A stretch of DNA of 64,000 nucleotides, taken from assembly GCF_014705945.2 (NCBI RefSeq), contig NZ_CP061538.1:434001-498000 (forward strand). The letters are read 5' to 3'. The stretch is from Rothia amarae. Its GTDB lineage: Bacteria; Actinomycetota; Actinomycetes; Actinomycetales; Micrococcaceae. Shown here piece by piece: positions 1 through 8,186 of this stretch. The notes beneath the pieces are model-generated. The model worked only from the letters and a program-made list of their open reading frames with translations. It made no database searches and had not been told where the DNA came from. The number at the start of each line of letters is the position of its first letter. Positions within the stretch are counted from its first letter, which is position 1. The translations under genes were made by a program, and so were the position numbers.

Positions 1-1127
1 TAACGCTTTGAACCTAGCGTTGACGAAAGAAGAAGACCCTGCGCACCCCCGACTTCTCTGAGTTTCTATTTACTCGAAACGACCGTACGCTCACCGTCTC
101 TGGTGAGCTTTTTCGCGTATGCGAAGAGAACGCCTTAGAGATCGCGCAACGTCAAGGAACCGGCGTCGTCGGACTTGTACCTTTCGACCCGCAGGCACAG
201 CCTTACCTCGTGGTGCCAGAACGGTGGGAGAAAACACCTACGCCCCAGCGCCCCGTGCATAAGTTGCCCCAGCCCTCTTCGCTGGAGGGTATAGATAACC
301 CCGGCTACAGACAGGCGGTGGCAACCGCCGTCCAAAAGCTCAACGACGGTGAATTGGACAAAGTAGTGCTAGCCCGCTTACTACATGCTAAGTATGAGGG
401 GCAAACACTGGACCCCGAGACGGTTTACACTAATCTTCTAGCTCAGCAGCCCCGCGCATTCGTTTTCTCCGCTAAGCTCCCCGGGAGCGATCGCTACCTT
501 ATGGGGGCTTCCCCCGAGCTTGTCTTTCACAGCGAAGAGGGGGCATTCACAACTCACCCTCTCGCGGGCACGGTCTCCCGCACTGCCCTTGCAGGAAGCA
601 CTGATGACGCTCAGCTCGGGGAGGCACTTCTCCGTTCCGCTAAAGACCGGGCAGAGCACGCTACGGTGGTCGACGATATCCGTCACCGGCTAGAATCTCT
701 CACCGAAGAACTTCACGTACCTGCCGTTCCTTCGCTGATGGCTACCCCGCAATTGTGGCACTTGGGAACTAAAATTTGGGGAAAATTACGCCCGGGCATG
801 AGCTCCTTGGACGGGGCACGCGCTATCCACCCCACCCCGGCAATTTGCGGATTTCCAACAGAGTCTGCTCTCGACCTCATCCAGCAACTAGAAAATTTCA
901 ATCGCGGTTTCTTCGGTGGCCTGGTGGGCTGGATGGACGCGCAGGGCAACGGCGAATGGGCACTCGTACTTCGATGCGCCGAAGTCAGCGAAACTCAGGC
1001 TACGCTTTTTGCTGGAGCAGGAATCGTTGAGGGGTCAACACCTGAAAGTGAGCATGCTGAAACCGCTAACAAGCTTGGCTCTTTTGGCAAAGCACTAGGA
1101 ATCGATACCACCGCCATCGCTCTCTAA
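1..1127 (+). CDS. entC: Isochorismate synthase, siderophore type (EntC/DhbC), 5' end outside window, probable frameshift
   Basis: Converts chorismate to isochorismate, the first committed step toward 2,3-dihydroxybenzoate catechol siderophores. The C-terminal chorismate-binding domain is clear: GAGIVEGS, a GEWALVLRCA strand and the terminal ETANKLGSFGKALGI helix resemble EntC/DhbC more than MenF. Reading in the gene's frame back to base 24 gives family-like sequence (SEFLFTRNDRTLTVSGELF, then VGLVPFDP), so the protein does not begin at the GTG at 210, which would remove about 60 conserved residues. No ATG, GTG or TTG lies between the in-frame stop at 21-23 and base 210. A plausible N-terminus (ALTKEEDPAHP) sits one frame away upstream of a run of five C at 46-50, so an extra C, real or a base-calling error, probably breaks the gene. 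The stop overlaps the convergent PPTase gene by 4 bp. Confidence 0.85.
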
Positions 1128-1945
1128 CGAGGTTCTAACACTCGCTTTATTTCCACAGGGGTAGTAACTGCGTGGAGAGAAACAGGGCGGGGACGGTCCA
1201 AAGCCACTGCAATAAAATATTCTCCCTGTACCAACCAGGTGAGATGAAATAGCTTGTTTTCCACTTCGCTCCGCTCAAAAACAGCCGTAGTAGTGAAACC
1301 CGAGACTTCATCAATCGAACGGGGAAAATCGTCCATCGAACAGCGCACACTGTTTAAGCCTGCCGGTAAACCTGCGCCGACTGCTTTGAGTACCGCTTGC
1401 TTGCCGGTCCAGAGCATCAACCGAATCATCTGCGCGGTTTCTTGAGGCTCCCCTTTAAGTGCTGCCGTTTCCTCTTGAGTGAGCGAGATCCGGTCGTAAG
1501 TATCAAAAAAACTACCGCGCAACCGCTCGACGTCCACCCCCAACTGGGTGGCGTCTTCGAGCGCCATATCTTCAGCGATGAAAACCCCCACCGCTAGACC
1601 GGGAGTGCGCGCCATATTAAAATTAATACCCTCTATACGAGGCTTTCCGTGTTCTCCACCTGCCGTACACAAAAGGCACGAGCGGTGAACGGGAATTTCT
1701 GCCGCTTGCGTAGGGCGCACACCTAAAGCTGTAGCGGCAATAACTCTCATCAGCGAGTGCTGTGCTGCAAAATGTAACGCATCATCTGCTTGACGGAATT
1801 CGGCTGCTTGCATCTGTTCAGCTAACCCTACATACGAAAGCCAGGTAATCCCGTGCCCTGAACGCAGTATGCTGGTGGGAACCGCAAAGAGGTAGGCCGT
1901 AGTAGCTGAATCAGAACTCATAGTTGTTATAGTATCGGCTCTCAC
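1124..1945 (-). CDS. 4'-phosphopantetheinyl transferase (EntD/Sfp superfamily)
   Basis: Transfers the 4'-phosphopantetheine arm of CoA to carrier-protein serines of siderophore (or other NRPS) synthases. It is 273 aa. Family motifs are the metal-binding GVDVERLRG (about residues 137-145) and WTGKQAVLKAVGAG (about 194-207). In most family members the second motif is WxxKEAxxK; here the Glu, a Mg2+ ligand in Sfp, is Gln. The gene is convergent with and touches isochorismate synthase, which supports a role in catecholate siderophore assembly. The GTG at 1945 is the longest start. An ATG nine codons later (1921) is equally possible, since neither has a good ribosome-binding site. Confidence 0.85.
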   Translation of the reverse strand: MRADTITTMSSDSATTAYLFAVPTSILRSGHGITWLSYVGLAEQMQAAEFRQADDALHFAAQHSLMRVIAATALGVRPTQAAEIPVHRSCLLCTAGGEHGKPRIEGINFNMARTPGLAVGVFIAEDMALEDATQLGVDVERLRGSFFDTYDRISLTQEETAALKGEPQETAQMIRLMLWTGKQAVLKAVGAGLPAGLNSVRCSMDDFPRSIDEVSGFTTTAVFERSEVENKLFHLTWLVQGEYFIAVALDRPRPVSLHAVTTPVEIKRVLEPR

Positions 1946-2020
1946 CTCTGAATCACTGATAGAAATCTTTCGCTGAGCACTTTGCCGATCTCAGCGCAAA
2001 CACTTTAAAGTAGGTTAATA

Positions 2021-2926
2021 ATGACTTCCGAAATTATCGCTGCTGCAGACGGCTCTGCCCTGGGCAACCCAGGCCCTGCAGGGTGGGCATGGTATGTCAA
2101 CGACGAATGCTGGGGAGCAGGCGGGTGGAAACACGGAACGAACAACATGGGCGAGCTAAAGGCTGTGCTAGAACTGCTCAAATCCACCGACCACGTTGCC
2201 GACCGACCCTTGAAAATCCTCTGCGATTCGAAGTACACCATTGACTCACTGACCAAATGGAGGCACGGATGGAAGAAAAAAGGGTGGAAGAAGGCTGACG
2301 GCAAACCTGTTCTCAACCTAGATCTCTTCAAAGAGTTAGATGCTGCTTTGGTAGGGCGAAAGTGCACTTTTGAGTGGGTCAAAGGTCACGCTGGACATCC
2401 CATGAATGAAGCCGCCGACGAGCGAGCACGCGCTGCCGCAACAGCGTATCGAGACGGCAAAACTCCGGCGCAGGGACCCGGGTTCACTCTTGGTGAGCCG
2501 GTGGAGAATAAAACATCAGAGGCAGTTTCCCCGTCTCTATCTCATAGTGTCGAGAACGCGCCATCTACAACGGCAGATAGTTCTTGTGCCGCGGCTGTTG
2601 ACTCAGAAAAAAATCTCTGGGAAGAAAGCGTTTTTTCTGATGAATCGACAGTACGGAGAATCCTTAGCGAAGACTTCACCTGGGTAACTCCGACGGGGAA
2701 AATCATTAATCGAGATACAGTTATCCAGTTTCGTCTCAATGCCTTTCAAAGCGTGAAGGAACCCGAAATTATTGCCACCCAGAGCTTGGGCCCCGATGCC
2801 GTCCATATTCTTTCAACGGTGCAGACCCCTCGCGCGAACGTGATGCGAACTAGCCTGTGGAAACGCACAGGAGGAGAGTGGTGCCTGGAATTTCGACAGG
2901 AAACTGCAATTCCACCGGCACGGTAG
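2021..2926 (+). CDS. rnhA: RNase HI with C-terminal DUF4440 (NTF2-like) domain
   Basis: Degrades the RNA strand of RNA-DNA hybrids. Residues 1 to about 150 form RNase HI, with the acidic and histidine catalytic set visible: ADGSALGNPGPAGW (Asp), MGELKAVLELL (Glu), ILCDSKYTI (Asp), and WVKGHAGHPMNEAADERAR (His and Asp). A low-complexity linker (about 150-205) leads to a second domain (about 210-298) resembling DUF4440/SnoaL-like NTF2 folds: FTWVTPTGKIINRDTVI and the terminal WKRTGGEWCLEFRQ. The 301-aa length is about twice that of a plain RNase HI. The role of the second domain is not evident from sequence. A strong convergent terminator follows directly. Confidence 0.88.
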   Translation: MTSEIIAAADGSALGNPGPAGWAWYVNDECWGAGGWKHGTNNMGELKAVLELLKSTDHVADRPLKILCDSKYTIDSLTKWRHGWKKKGWKKADGKPVLNLDLFKELDAALVGRKCTFEWVKGHAGHPMNEAADERARAAATAYRDGKTPAQGPGFTLGEPVENKTSEAVSPSLSHSVENAPSTTADSSCAAAVDSEKNLWEESVFSDESTVRRILSEDFTWVTPTGKIINRDTVIQFRLNAFQSVKEPEIIATQSLGPDAVHILSTVQTPRANVMRTSLWKRTGGEWCLEFRQETAIPPAR

Positions 2927-2930
2927 GTAA

Positions 2931-2963
2931 AAGGAGAGACGAGAACCCGCCTCGTCTCTCCTT
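2931..2963. terminator. Bidirectional terminator between rnhA and the WXG100 gene
   Basis: A perfect 13-bp stem (AAGGAGAGACGAG / CTCGTCTCTCCTT) with a 7-nt loop sits between two convergent genes, with pyrimidine-rich flanks on the plus strand. Confidence 0.8.
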
Positions 2964-2973
2964 CTCCTCTTGG

Positions 2974-3264
2974 CTAGCCTACGAACATTGCAGCGTTTGC
3001 ACTTTCGGTATCTGCGTAGTTCACACCTGCACGCGAGAGAGCCTGATTGATCTGTGCGATTGATTCTTCCACCTGACTCTGAGTTGCTCGCCAATTACTC
3101 AGTACGCCCTGGAAATTGACGGACGCCGCGCCCGTCCACGAACCTTCAAGATCTTGAAGAGAAGCAGTGAGTGCATTGACCTCTGAGGCAATACTCTCTA
3201 CCTGCGCGCGAGCAGTAGCGCTCTTGGACGCAATAATTTCTGAATCGACAACGAACTGTGCCAT
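2974..3264 (-). CDS. WXG100-family protein (ESAT-6-like, type VII secretion substrate)
   Basis: A 96-aa helical-hairpin protein with the WXG signature as WTG near residue 45 (LEGSWTGAASVNFQG), typical of small secreted substrates of type VII (ESX) systems. The start at 3264 (MAQFVVDSEI) is chosen because AAGGAG lies 7 nt upstream; a longer reading to 3297 would bury that site. A second WXG100 partner and secretion components (EccC ATPase, EccB, EccD, mycosin) are not in this window, so this is an orphan here. A C-terminal YxxxD/E signal is only loosely matched (YADTE). Confidence 0.85.
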   Translation of the reverse strand: MAQFVVDSEIIASKSATARAQVESIASEVNALTASLQDLEGSWTGAASVNFQGVLSNWRATQSQVEESIAQINQALSRAGVNYADTESANAAMFVG

Positions 3265-3370
3265 GAGTTTTCTCCTTGAAGTAGGCCATAGAAGCAATCA
3301 ATATGAAGGGGAACAGCTAAGTACTGTTCATGTTTTCTACGCTAGAAGAAAATGGCGAGTGCGACCGAGA

Positions 3371-3429
3371 AATAAAAAATCTGTGGATAAGCAGCCCCAG
3401 AAAACCGGGGTAGAAAAGTTATCCACAGA
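3371..3429 (-). terminator. Terminator of the two-component operon, built from two inverted DnaA-box sequences
   Basis: On the minus strand an 11-bp perfect stem TCTGTGGATAA / TTATCCACAGA encloses an inner CCCC/GGGG pairing and is followed by six T, so it looks like a Rho-independent terminator 40 bp after the kinase stop codon. Each arm contains TTATCCACA, a perfect consensus DnaA box (3382-3390 inverted, 3419-3427 direct). Confidence 0.7.
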
Positions 3430-3470
3430 CCTCTAGTACCCGGTTTCTAAACCGAGATGAAGAAAAGAGC

Positions 3471-4952
3471 TTAGGCGCGAAGCGAACCGGTAGAAGAGGG
3501 AACCTCAGTCTGCAACGGGAAATCCAGGGAGAACGTAGCTCCGCCGCCGGGCGTCTCTAATACCTCAACTGTGCCTTCATGTTGCTGCACGATTCCTGCC
3601 ACGATGGACAGCCCTAGACCTGTTCCGCCTGTCTCTCGGGTGCGCGATGAGTCGGCGCGGTAGAAGCGTTCAAACACTTTTTGTTTTTCGTCCCCGTGAA
3701 TGCCAGGGCCGTGGTCGCGAACCTGAATGCGGGAGATTTGCTGACCACTTTCAGAAACATCGCTACCCACCGCAATTTCCAGTGGAGTTCCAGCGGGGGT
3801 ATAACGAATGGCATTGGTCATGAGATTAGCTATCACCTGGCGGATGCGCGACTCATCACCCACAATCGGTGCCGAGCCTGGTTCTTCATCGTCTTGTAAG
3901 CCCACTACTACAACCTCACGGTCAGGAGCGGTGGCGAACGCGTCTTGGGCGGCATCGATGGCTATATTGAGCAAATCGAGAGGCTTGTTTTCAGCTTCCC
4001 GGCGCTCATCGATTCGCGCTAAAGTCAGCAAATCTTCAATCAGCTGACCCATGCGTTTTGACTCTGCTTCAATACGGCTCATTGCGGTAGCCACTGCCTC
4101 ATCAGTTTGCAGCGCTCCTTGGCGGTACAGCTCTGAATAACCGCGAATAGATACCAGGGGAGTGCGGAGTTCATGGGACGCATCGCCTACAAAACGGCGC
4201 ATTTTGACTTCGGAGTTTTTCTGAACTTCAAAGGCTTTTTCAATATGCGAGAGCATCGTGTTGAGAGAAGAAGACAGCCTACCAATCTCAGTGTATGGGT
4301 TGTACTTATCCATGCGCTGAGAGAGATCGCCGGCGGCGATTCGCGCCGCAGTCTGCTCCACTCGTGCAAGGGGCTCAAAGGCACGCGTGACCATCACCCA
4401 ACTCATAGCGATAGAGGCAAAGAGAGTTGCCAAACCAAAAGCGAGGGTGAGGATAGCAACGAGAGCAACGACCGCGTTGGTCTGGTTCAGAGGAGTGGCA
4501 ATAATAACCGAATAGTCGGTGCCATCAGCATTGAACGGCATAATGCGCCATTGCGAGGTGCTGTCCGTAGAATCCACCGTGAACGCCTTGGCGGAATACT
4601 TATCTACTTTCGCAGCGTTCCAACCACTGATATTGGGGGCAACATTGTTGTTGGAAATACTGGTGATTGAATTGACTACTTTGCCGTCAGAATCTAGTAA
4701 ATAAGCCTGAAACCGCATCAGAGGACCGGTGGTAGGAAGCTGATTGCCATCGACCATATAGTCGGTCAGCATCTGAGCGTTGGACTTCATCTCCTCGTCC
4801 AACTGCTGAACCATTTGCCCGCGTAGAGCAGAAATCGCCACTAACGACGTTACAGAAATAGCTAAAGCTAAGAGAAAAGCTGTTAAAAGAACCAGCTGAG
4901 TGCGCAATGAAAGCGCCCCCAGCTGGCCAATTTTTTGACGAATCCTGGTCAC
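3471..4952 (-). CDS. Sensor histidine kinase of two-component system
   Basis: Membrane histidine kinase of 493 aa. An N-terminal transmembrane helix (about 20-40), an extracytoplasmic region (about 45-160) and a second helix (about 165-190) lead to a HAMP linker, a HisKA domain with ASHELRTPLVSIRGYSEL (phospho-His about residue 260) and an HATPase_c domain with N, G1 and G2 boxes (MTNAIRYTP, RDHGPGI, ETGGTGLGLSIV). The GTG start at 4952 has GGAG 4 nt upstream. It lies 63 bp downstream of its response regulator on the same strand and is clearly the cognate kinase. It belongs to the actinobacterial TcrY/TrcS/PhoR-like group. The stimulus cannot be inferred. Confidence 0.93.
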   Translation of the reverse strand: MTRIRQKIGQLGALSLRTQLVLLTAFLLALAISVTSLVAISALRGQMVQQLDEEMKSNAQMLTDYMVDGNQLPTTGPLMRFQAYLLDSDGKVVNSITSISNNNVAPNISGWNAAKVDKYSAKAFTVDSTDSTSQWRIMPFNADGTDYSVIIATPLNQTNAVVALVAILTLAFGLATLFASIAMSWVMVTRAFEPLARVEQTAARIAAGDLSQRMDKYNPYTEIGRLSSSLNTMLSHIEKAFEVQKNSEVKMRRFVGDASHELRTPLVSIRGYSELYRQGALQTDEAVATAMSRIEAESKRMGQLIEDLLTLARIDERREAENKPLDLLNIAIDAAQDAFATAPDREVVVVGLQDDEEPGSAPIVGDESRIRQVIANLMTNAIRYTPAGTPLEIAVGSDVSESGQQISRIQVRDHGPGIHGDEKQKVFERFYRADSSRTRETGGTGLGLSIVAGIVQQHEGTVEVLETPGGGATFSLDFPLQTEVPSSTGSLRA

Positions 4953-5015
4953 GTTACTCCATTGATATGGTGATCCGAACTCACGGAAAGTCGCTAGAAG
5001 TTCGAAAGGAACTTT

Positions 5016-5720
5016 TTACTTTGAGGTGCGTAAGAGATAACCCACACCGCGTTTGGTGTGGATAAGCGGTGTCTGATCCGGCATGTTATCAATCTTACGG
5101 CGCAGGTAAGAGATGTAAGACTCAACAATGGAAGCATCGCCGTTGAAGTCGTATTCCCACACGTGATCGAGAATCTGTGCTTTGGAAAGTACCCGGTTGG
5201 GGTTAAGCATCAGATAGCGCAACAGCTTGAATTCGGTGGGGGAGAGATCGATTTCGCGGTCCCCACGGAATACTTCGTGGGCGTCGTCATCCAACACCAA
5301 ATCGCCTACCCTCAGACGGGAATCATCCAGCTCGGACTGCTGGGTGCGGCGTAGCACAGCGCGGATACGGGCTACTACCTCGTCCAGGCTAAAAGGCTTT
5401 GTGACGTAGTCATCACCGCCGACGGTGAGACCGGTGACTTTGTCTTCGGTGTCATCTTTTGCCGTCAAGAAGAGAACGGGAAAGAGACGACCTGCGCTAC
5501 GGAGTTTGCGAACCACAGTGAAGCCGTCGAGGTCAGGCATCATGACGTCAAGAACCGCAAGGTCGGGGTTTTCTGTCTCTGCCTTCTCCAGTGCTTCACG
5601 ACCGTTAGCTGCGGTAACGACCTCAAACCCTGCGAACCGCAAGGACGTTGCGAGAAGTTCGAGGATGTTGGGCTCATCGTCTACAACGAGTAACTTTGCT
5701 TCAGGCTGATTAGTATTCAC
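5016..5720 (-). CDS. OmpR-family response regulator (PhoP/TcrX-like)
   Basis: DNA-binding response regulator of 234 aa: a receiver domain (1-120) with the acidic pair DDE, phospho-acceptor Asp58 in LDVMMPD and the conserved Lys in TKPF, then a winged helix (about 135-232; LSPTEFKLLRYL, ESYISYLRRKID, RGVGYLL). Overall it is very close to mycobacterial PhoP/TcrX. It starts at GTG 5720 with AGGTTGG about 13 nt upstream and precedes the histidine kinase gene. Repeated TTCAGCT sequences upstream (5753-5791) are candidate self-binding sites. Confidence 0.93.
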   Translation of the reverse strand: MNTNQPEAKLLVVDDEPNILELLATSLRFAGFEVVTAANGREALEKAETENPDLAVLDVMMPDLDGFTVVRKLRSAGRLFPVLFLTAKDDTEDKVTGLTVGGDDYVTKPFSLDEVVARIRAVLRRTQQSELDDSRLRVGDLVLDDDAHEVFRGDREIDLSPTEFKLLRYLMLNPNRVLSKAQILDHVWEYDFNGDASIVESYISYLRRKIDNMPDQTPLIHTKRGVGYLLRTSK

Positions 5721-5752
5721 AACTGATATTTTGCCAACCTATTCTGTGTACT

Positions 5753-5791
5753 AGCTGAATTAAAAGCTGAAGAATCCTGGAGTTAGCTGAA
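5753..5791 (-). promoter_or_regulatory. Candidate autoregulatory direct repeats upstream of the response regulator
   Basis: On the minus strand TTCAGCT occurs three times (5791-5785, 5771-5765, 5759-5753). The last two are separated by 5 nt, a 12-bp period typical of tandem OmpR-family binding. The position 33-71 bp upstream of the GTG start fits autoregulation. This is inference from spacing and repetition. Confidence 0.45.
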
Positions 5792-5828
5792 GGGGATGCG
5801 GCCAGCGGAAGGCTCTTAGCCTGAACTC

Positions 5829-6065
5829 TTAGGTGGTTTTGCGGCGCACCATTAAAAGAATCAACGAGGTCAGCATCAGAAGAAAAGCGATGGGCAACAG
5901 AATCATAGTAAGCCAGGTTAAAACATAGGGCGGATTGAGTTGTGCCCAGGTCATCAGCAACATAGCGACGCCGGCAAGGATAGAAATTGCCGCAAGTACC
6001 CCACCTATGATGGCTAGACTGCGGACAGGCCCATCAAAGCGGGGTGAAGTTGTTTTCTCGTTCAT
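5829..6065 (-). CDS. Small membrane protein, two TM helices
   Basis: A 78-aa protein with two predicted hydrophobic helices (about residues 15-38 and 48-72) and a short basic tail (MVRRKTT). I do not recognise a family. ATG at 6065 is preceded by AAAGGA with very short spacing, so translation may be weak. It lies between the response regulator and the divergent DUF3027 gene and may form its own transcript. Confidence 0.65.
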   Translation of the reverse strand: MNEKTTSPRFDGPVRSLAIIGGVLAAISILAGVAMLLMTWAQLNPPYVLTWLTMILLPIAFLLMLTSLILLMVRRKTT

Positions 6066-6172
6066 TCCTTTAAGCTATCAATCTTTATCCTCCGAACAAG
6101 AATAGTTGTGCTCTTTGCTGTAAAAGGCCAACGGTTTTAGCGTCGCTTGCTGTTTCACGCTTTAATAGGGAT

Positions 6173-6802
6173 ATGTCAGAAACGGTAAATACCAACGAAT
6201 CTGTTGTAGAAACTGAAACTATGCCCCAGAGCCAGCTTTCCACTGCGAATGAGTCTTCTGCGGGTACGCAAGATGCTTTTGCTGTCTCTGCAAACGCTTC
6301 GGCCTCAGCAGGTGAATCCGTATTTGGTGTGCCGATGAAGCGTCGTCGTACATCGAAGATTGATCCCCAGCTGGCGGAAGCAAAGGATGTTGCTCTGCGA
6401 GCAATCGAAGAAATCGCTGATTCCGCTGCAATTGGTCCTGTGCATCATATGAGGGGCGAAGAAGAGCGCCTCACCACTCATCTTTTTGAATGCACTATGC
6501 CCGGTTACCGTGGGTGGTTCTGGTTTGCCACACTCTCTCGGGCGCCGCGCTCGAAAGTCGCTACGGTGTGCGAGGTCGGCTTGCTGCCCGGCGATGATGC
6601 TCTGTTGGCTCCTGCTTGGGTCCCCTGGGCTGAGCGTACGAAAGATATTTCTGCGGCAGAAAAAGCTGAGCTTGACGGCGATTTCGAGGGCGAAGAAGAC
6701 GAAATTGAAGATGTTGAAGAGGGCGTAGAAGAAGACCTCAACGAGGAATCTATCATCACTGAAGAGATAGAAGACCTCGTGGAGTCTAAGGAAATCGACT
6801 AG
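6173..6802 (+). CDS. DUF3027 family protein
   Basis: Actinobacterial conserved protein of unknown function, 209 aa. The diagnostic core is about residues 85-160: HLFECTMPGYRGWFWFATLS, TVCEVGLLPGDDALLAPAW and VPWAER. The N-terminal about 50 residues are Ser/Ala/Thr-rich and the C-terminal tail (about 165-209) is strongly acidic (EGEEDEIEDVEEGVEEDL). No signal peptide or membrane helix is seen, so it is presumably cytoplasmic. It is convergent with serC, with only 21 bp between the stops. Confidence 0.85.
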   Translation: MSETVNTNESVVETETMPQSQLSTANESSAGTQDAFAVSANASASAGESVFGVPMKRRRTSKIDPQLAEAKDVALRAIEEIADSAAIGPVHHMRGEEERLTTHLFECTMPGYRGWFWFATLSRAPRSKVATVCEVGLLPGDDALLAPAWVPWAERTKDISAAEKAELDGDFEGEEDEIEDVEEGVEEDLNEESIITEEIEDLVESKEID

Positions 6803-6823
6803 CGCTTCCTCTTTTATGTGCTT

Positions 6824-7954
6824 CTACTTTGCGGCGAGGTCTTCTACCACGTAGTCAATGCAGCGGAGTAAAGCTGAGACATCGTCTGGTTCGATCGCGG
6901 TAAAAGTAGCGATACGTAGCTGGTTTTTTCCCAGTTTTCGGTAGGGTTCAATATCGACCACGCCAGCTTGCCGTAGTGTCTGAGAAATTCGAGTAGCGTC
7001 AATCGACTCGTCAAAATCAACGGTGCAGATAACGTTTGAGCGATGCTTTGGATTTTTCACAAAGGGTGCGGCATAGGATGATTTTTCTGCCCAGCTATAC
7101 ACTCTGGACGCCGATTCGGCTGTACGTTGTGCGGCGAAAGCGATCCCGCCTTGCTGATTGAGCCAGCGAACCTGCTCAGCGAGCATGACCAAGGTGGAAA
7201 GCGCCGGAGTGTTGTAGGTCTGGTTCTTACGGGAGTTCTCCATCGCCGTGTGCAGGTTGAGTGAATCCGGTATCCAGCGCCCGCTTTGAATAATTTCTTC
7301 AACTCGGGCGATTGCTGCAGGTGAGAATACTGCTAACCAGAGACCACCGTCGGAGGCAAAGTTCTTCTGGGGAGAAAAGTAGTAGACGTCGGTTTGGCTG
7401 ATATCAACAGCTAACCCGCCTGCGGCGGAGGTTGCGTCGATGATAACTAGCGCGTCGTCGTCGATTCCTGCGGGGCGAAGAACCGGGGCAGAGACTCCGG
7501 TGGAGGTTTCGTTCTGAGGCCAGGCGTAAACATCAATTCCTGGTTGAACTTCCAGCGTCGGCATAGATCCGGGCTCTGTAGATATAACCAGCGACTCCTC
7601 AAGGAAGGGCGCCTTAGCGGTTGCTTGGGCAAACTTGGAACCAAACTCGCCAAAAGATAAGTGCTCAGCACGGTGTCGAACCAGCCCGAACGTAGCGGCG
7701 TCCCAGAATGAAGTGGCACCACCGTTTCCCAGAACAATTTCGTATCCCTCGGGGAGCCCGAAAAATTCCCTGAGCCCCTCTTGAATTTCTTTCACCAAAT
7801 TCTTCACCGGAGCTTGGCGGTGAGACGTTCCCAAAAGCTGGGCCCCTGCTCGGGAAATTGCTTCCACCTGCTCGGGGCGCACCTTCGAAGGGCCGGCACC
7901 AAATCTGCCGTCCTGGGGTAAAAGTTCCTGGGGGACTGGGGGGAATGTATTCAC
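6824..7954 (-). CDS. serC: Phosphoserine aminotransferase
   Basis: PLP enzyme that converts 3-phosphohydroxypyruvate and glutamate to O-phosphoserine in serine biosynthesis, and may also act in pyridoxal phosphate synthesis. The 376-aa product shows the actinobacterial SerC signature DGRFGAGPSKVRPEQ near the N-terminus and the PLP lysine region YYFSPQKNFASDGG. The GTG at 7954 is preferred over the longer reading to 8002 because GGAG lies 5 nt upstream and the length then fits the family. It is monocistronic in this window. Confidence 0.93.
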   Translation of the reverse strand: MNTFPPVPQELLPQDGRFGAGPSKVRPEQVEAISRAGAQLLGTSHRQAPVKNLVKEIQEGLREFFGLPEGYEIVLGNGGATSFWDAATFGLVRHRAEHLSFGEFGSKFAQATAKAPFLEESLVISTEPGSMPTLEVQPGIDVYAWPQNETSTGVSAPVLRPAGIDDDALVIIDATSAAGGLAVDISQTDVYYFSPQKNFASDGGLWLAVFSPAAIARVEEIIQSGRWIPDSLNLHTAMENSRKNQTYNTPALSTLVMLAEQVRWLNQQGGIAFAAQRTAESASRVYSWAEKSSYAAPFVKNPKHRSNVICTVDFDESIDATRISQTLRQAGVVDIEPYRKLGKNQLRIATFTAIEPDDVSALLRCIDYVVEDLAAK

Positions 7955-8186
7955 GATTACTCCAATGTCTCGGCTGAATCCATCGCGGAGATGACTCAAC
8001 ATGTGGTTTTCTCCTATTGTGCCCTCGACTACACTATGGAGTAAAAGTGTTACGGAAACCTCTCACATTGTGCTTCGGTTTCTCGGTTGTGGATACCTCG
8101 AATCCCAACATTCAGAAGTAGGGCATAAAATATATAGAGCCTATACGTACAAGTAGTAATAGGCTTGAATCGAGACAGAGGAAATA

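Noticed and set aside
8100-8186. IdeR self-operator upstream of ideR
   Set aside because: An AGCCTA/TAGGCT dyad is present (8138-8165), but it does not match the TTAGGTTAGGCTAACCTAA consensus well enough to claim.
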